From Methanobacteriota archaeon (GTDB lineage: Archaea; Thermoplasmatota; Thermoplasmata; RBG-16-68-12): a stretch of 14,653 bases of DNA. Of the stretch, positions 14,544-14,653 are shown piece by piece; within the stretch, counting starts at the first letter, position 1; every line of letters begins with the position of its first letter. Location of the stretch: assembly GCA_005879015.1 (NCBI GenBank), contig VBMC01000068.1, positions 1 through 14,653 of the forward strand, in the 5' to 3' direction. Under the pieces are notes generated by a model. That model searched no databases and had not been told where the DNA came from. It worked only from the letters and a program-made list of their open reading frames with translations. The position numbers and the translations under genes were made by a program.

Positions 14544-14653
14544 CTATTCGATCTCGAACGCGCGCACCTTCTCGTTGCGCCGAAGCCCTTCGAGCAAGTT
14601 GTCGACGTCCCCGGGCTTGACCCGCACCTGGGCCGTCACGGTCACCAGGTGGG
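14544..14653 (-). CDS. C-terminal end of an unidentified protein, cut by the window edge
   Basis: The last 35 codons of a gene that enters from the right edge and ends with TAG at 14544-14546. The visible text is HLVTVTAQVRVKPGD, then a helix DVDNLLEGLRRNEKVRAFEIE. A strand with alternating hydrophobics, a helix and a final strand recall an ACT/Lrp-type or ferredoxin-like regulatory domain, or another small alpha/beta fold. Too little is present to name it. It converges on the CYTH gene with a two-base gap and no room for a hairpin terminator. Confidence 0.5.
   Translation of the reverse strand, partial: HLVTVTAQVRVKPGDVDNLLEGLRRNEKVRAFEIE

Overview
The window looks like a piece of an archaeal chromosome, most likely a GC-rich member of the Thermoplasmatota. 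The evidence is an A-type (archaeal V-like) ATP synthase operon, an archaeal-type PyrF, a UPF0282 metallo-beta-lactamase-fold protein, an archaeal Nre DNA-repair protein, Rab-like small GTPases with archaeal box A promoters, and a mini-intein at the ATP-synthase site also used in Thermoplasma and Pyrococcus. The lineage is an inference from gene content, not a phylogeny.

Region 1 (2-4829, + strand) is the 3' part of an ATP synthase operon: atpC (5'-truncated), atpF, atpA, atpB, atpD and a previously easy-to-miss 45-residue membrane protein. Junctions are very tight (0-1 nt or ATGA overlap, 20 nt before atpA). atpA carries a 158-residue mini-intein inside its P-loop. Three highly conserved blocks are absent: about 22 residues of atpA with a frameshift at 959, about 41 residues of atpA at 2378, and about 41 residues of atpB near 3063. 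With these blocks restored both subunits have normal family length, so either the assembly lost bases or the operon is decaying.

Region 2 (4831-8837, - strand) is the most intriguing part. It holds two paralogous Rab-like small GTPases followed by an 885-residue secreted/anchored protein with twenty N-glycosylation sequons outside, one transmembrane helix, and a cytoplasmic domain resembling Roadblock/LC7. Roadblock proteins are known partners of small GTPases (MglA/MglB, Rag/Ragulator, bacterial and archaeal pairs), so this may be a transmembrane sensor coupled to two G proteins. Each of the three genes is preceded by the same TTAAGTA promoter box.

Region 3 (8937-10383, + strand) is an OMP decarboxylase homologue in which the catalytic D-x-K-x-x-D motif reads D-M-R-T-A-E, followed by a GNAT acetyltransferase with no conventional start codon in the expected place.

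Region 4 (10505-11497) is one unrecognised gene with looser codon usage than its neighbours. Region 5 (11553-13874) is a likely operon of a UPF0282 metallo-beta-lactamase-fold protein, a 56-residue CPLC/proline-alanine protein and an Nre-family DNA-repair protein with a C-terminal PCNA-binding-like motif. The first and third share one reading frame with no stop between them, probably because of a single-base indel. Region 6 is a palindrome-containing intergenic stretch, a CYTH-domain protein and, at the right edge, the C-terminal end of a convergent gene. No rRNA, tRNA, CRISPR array, insertion sequence or intergenic gap longer than 300 bases was seen.
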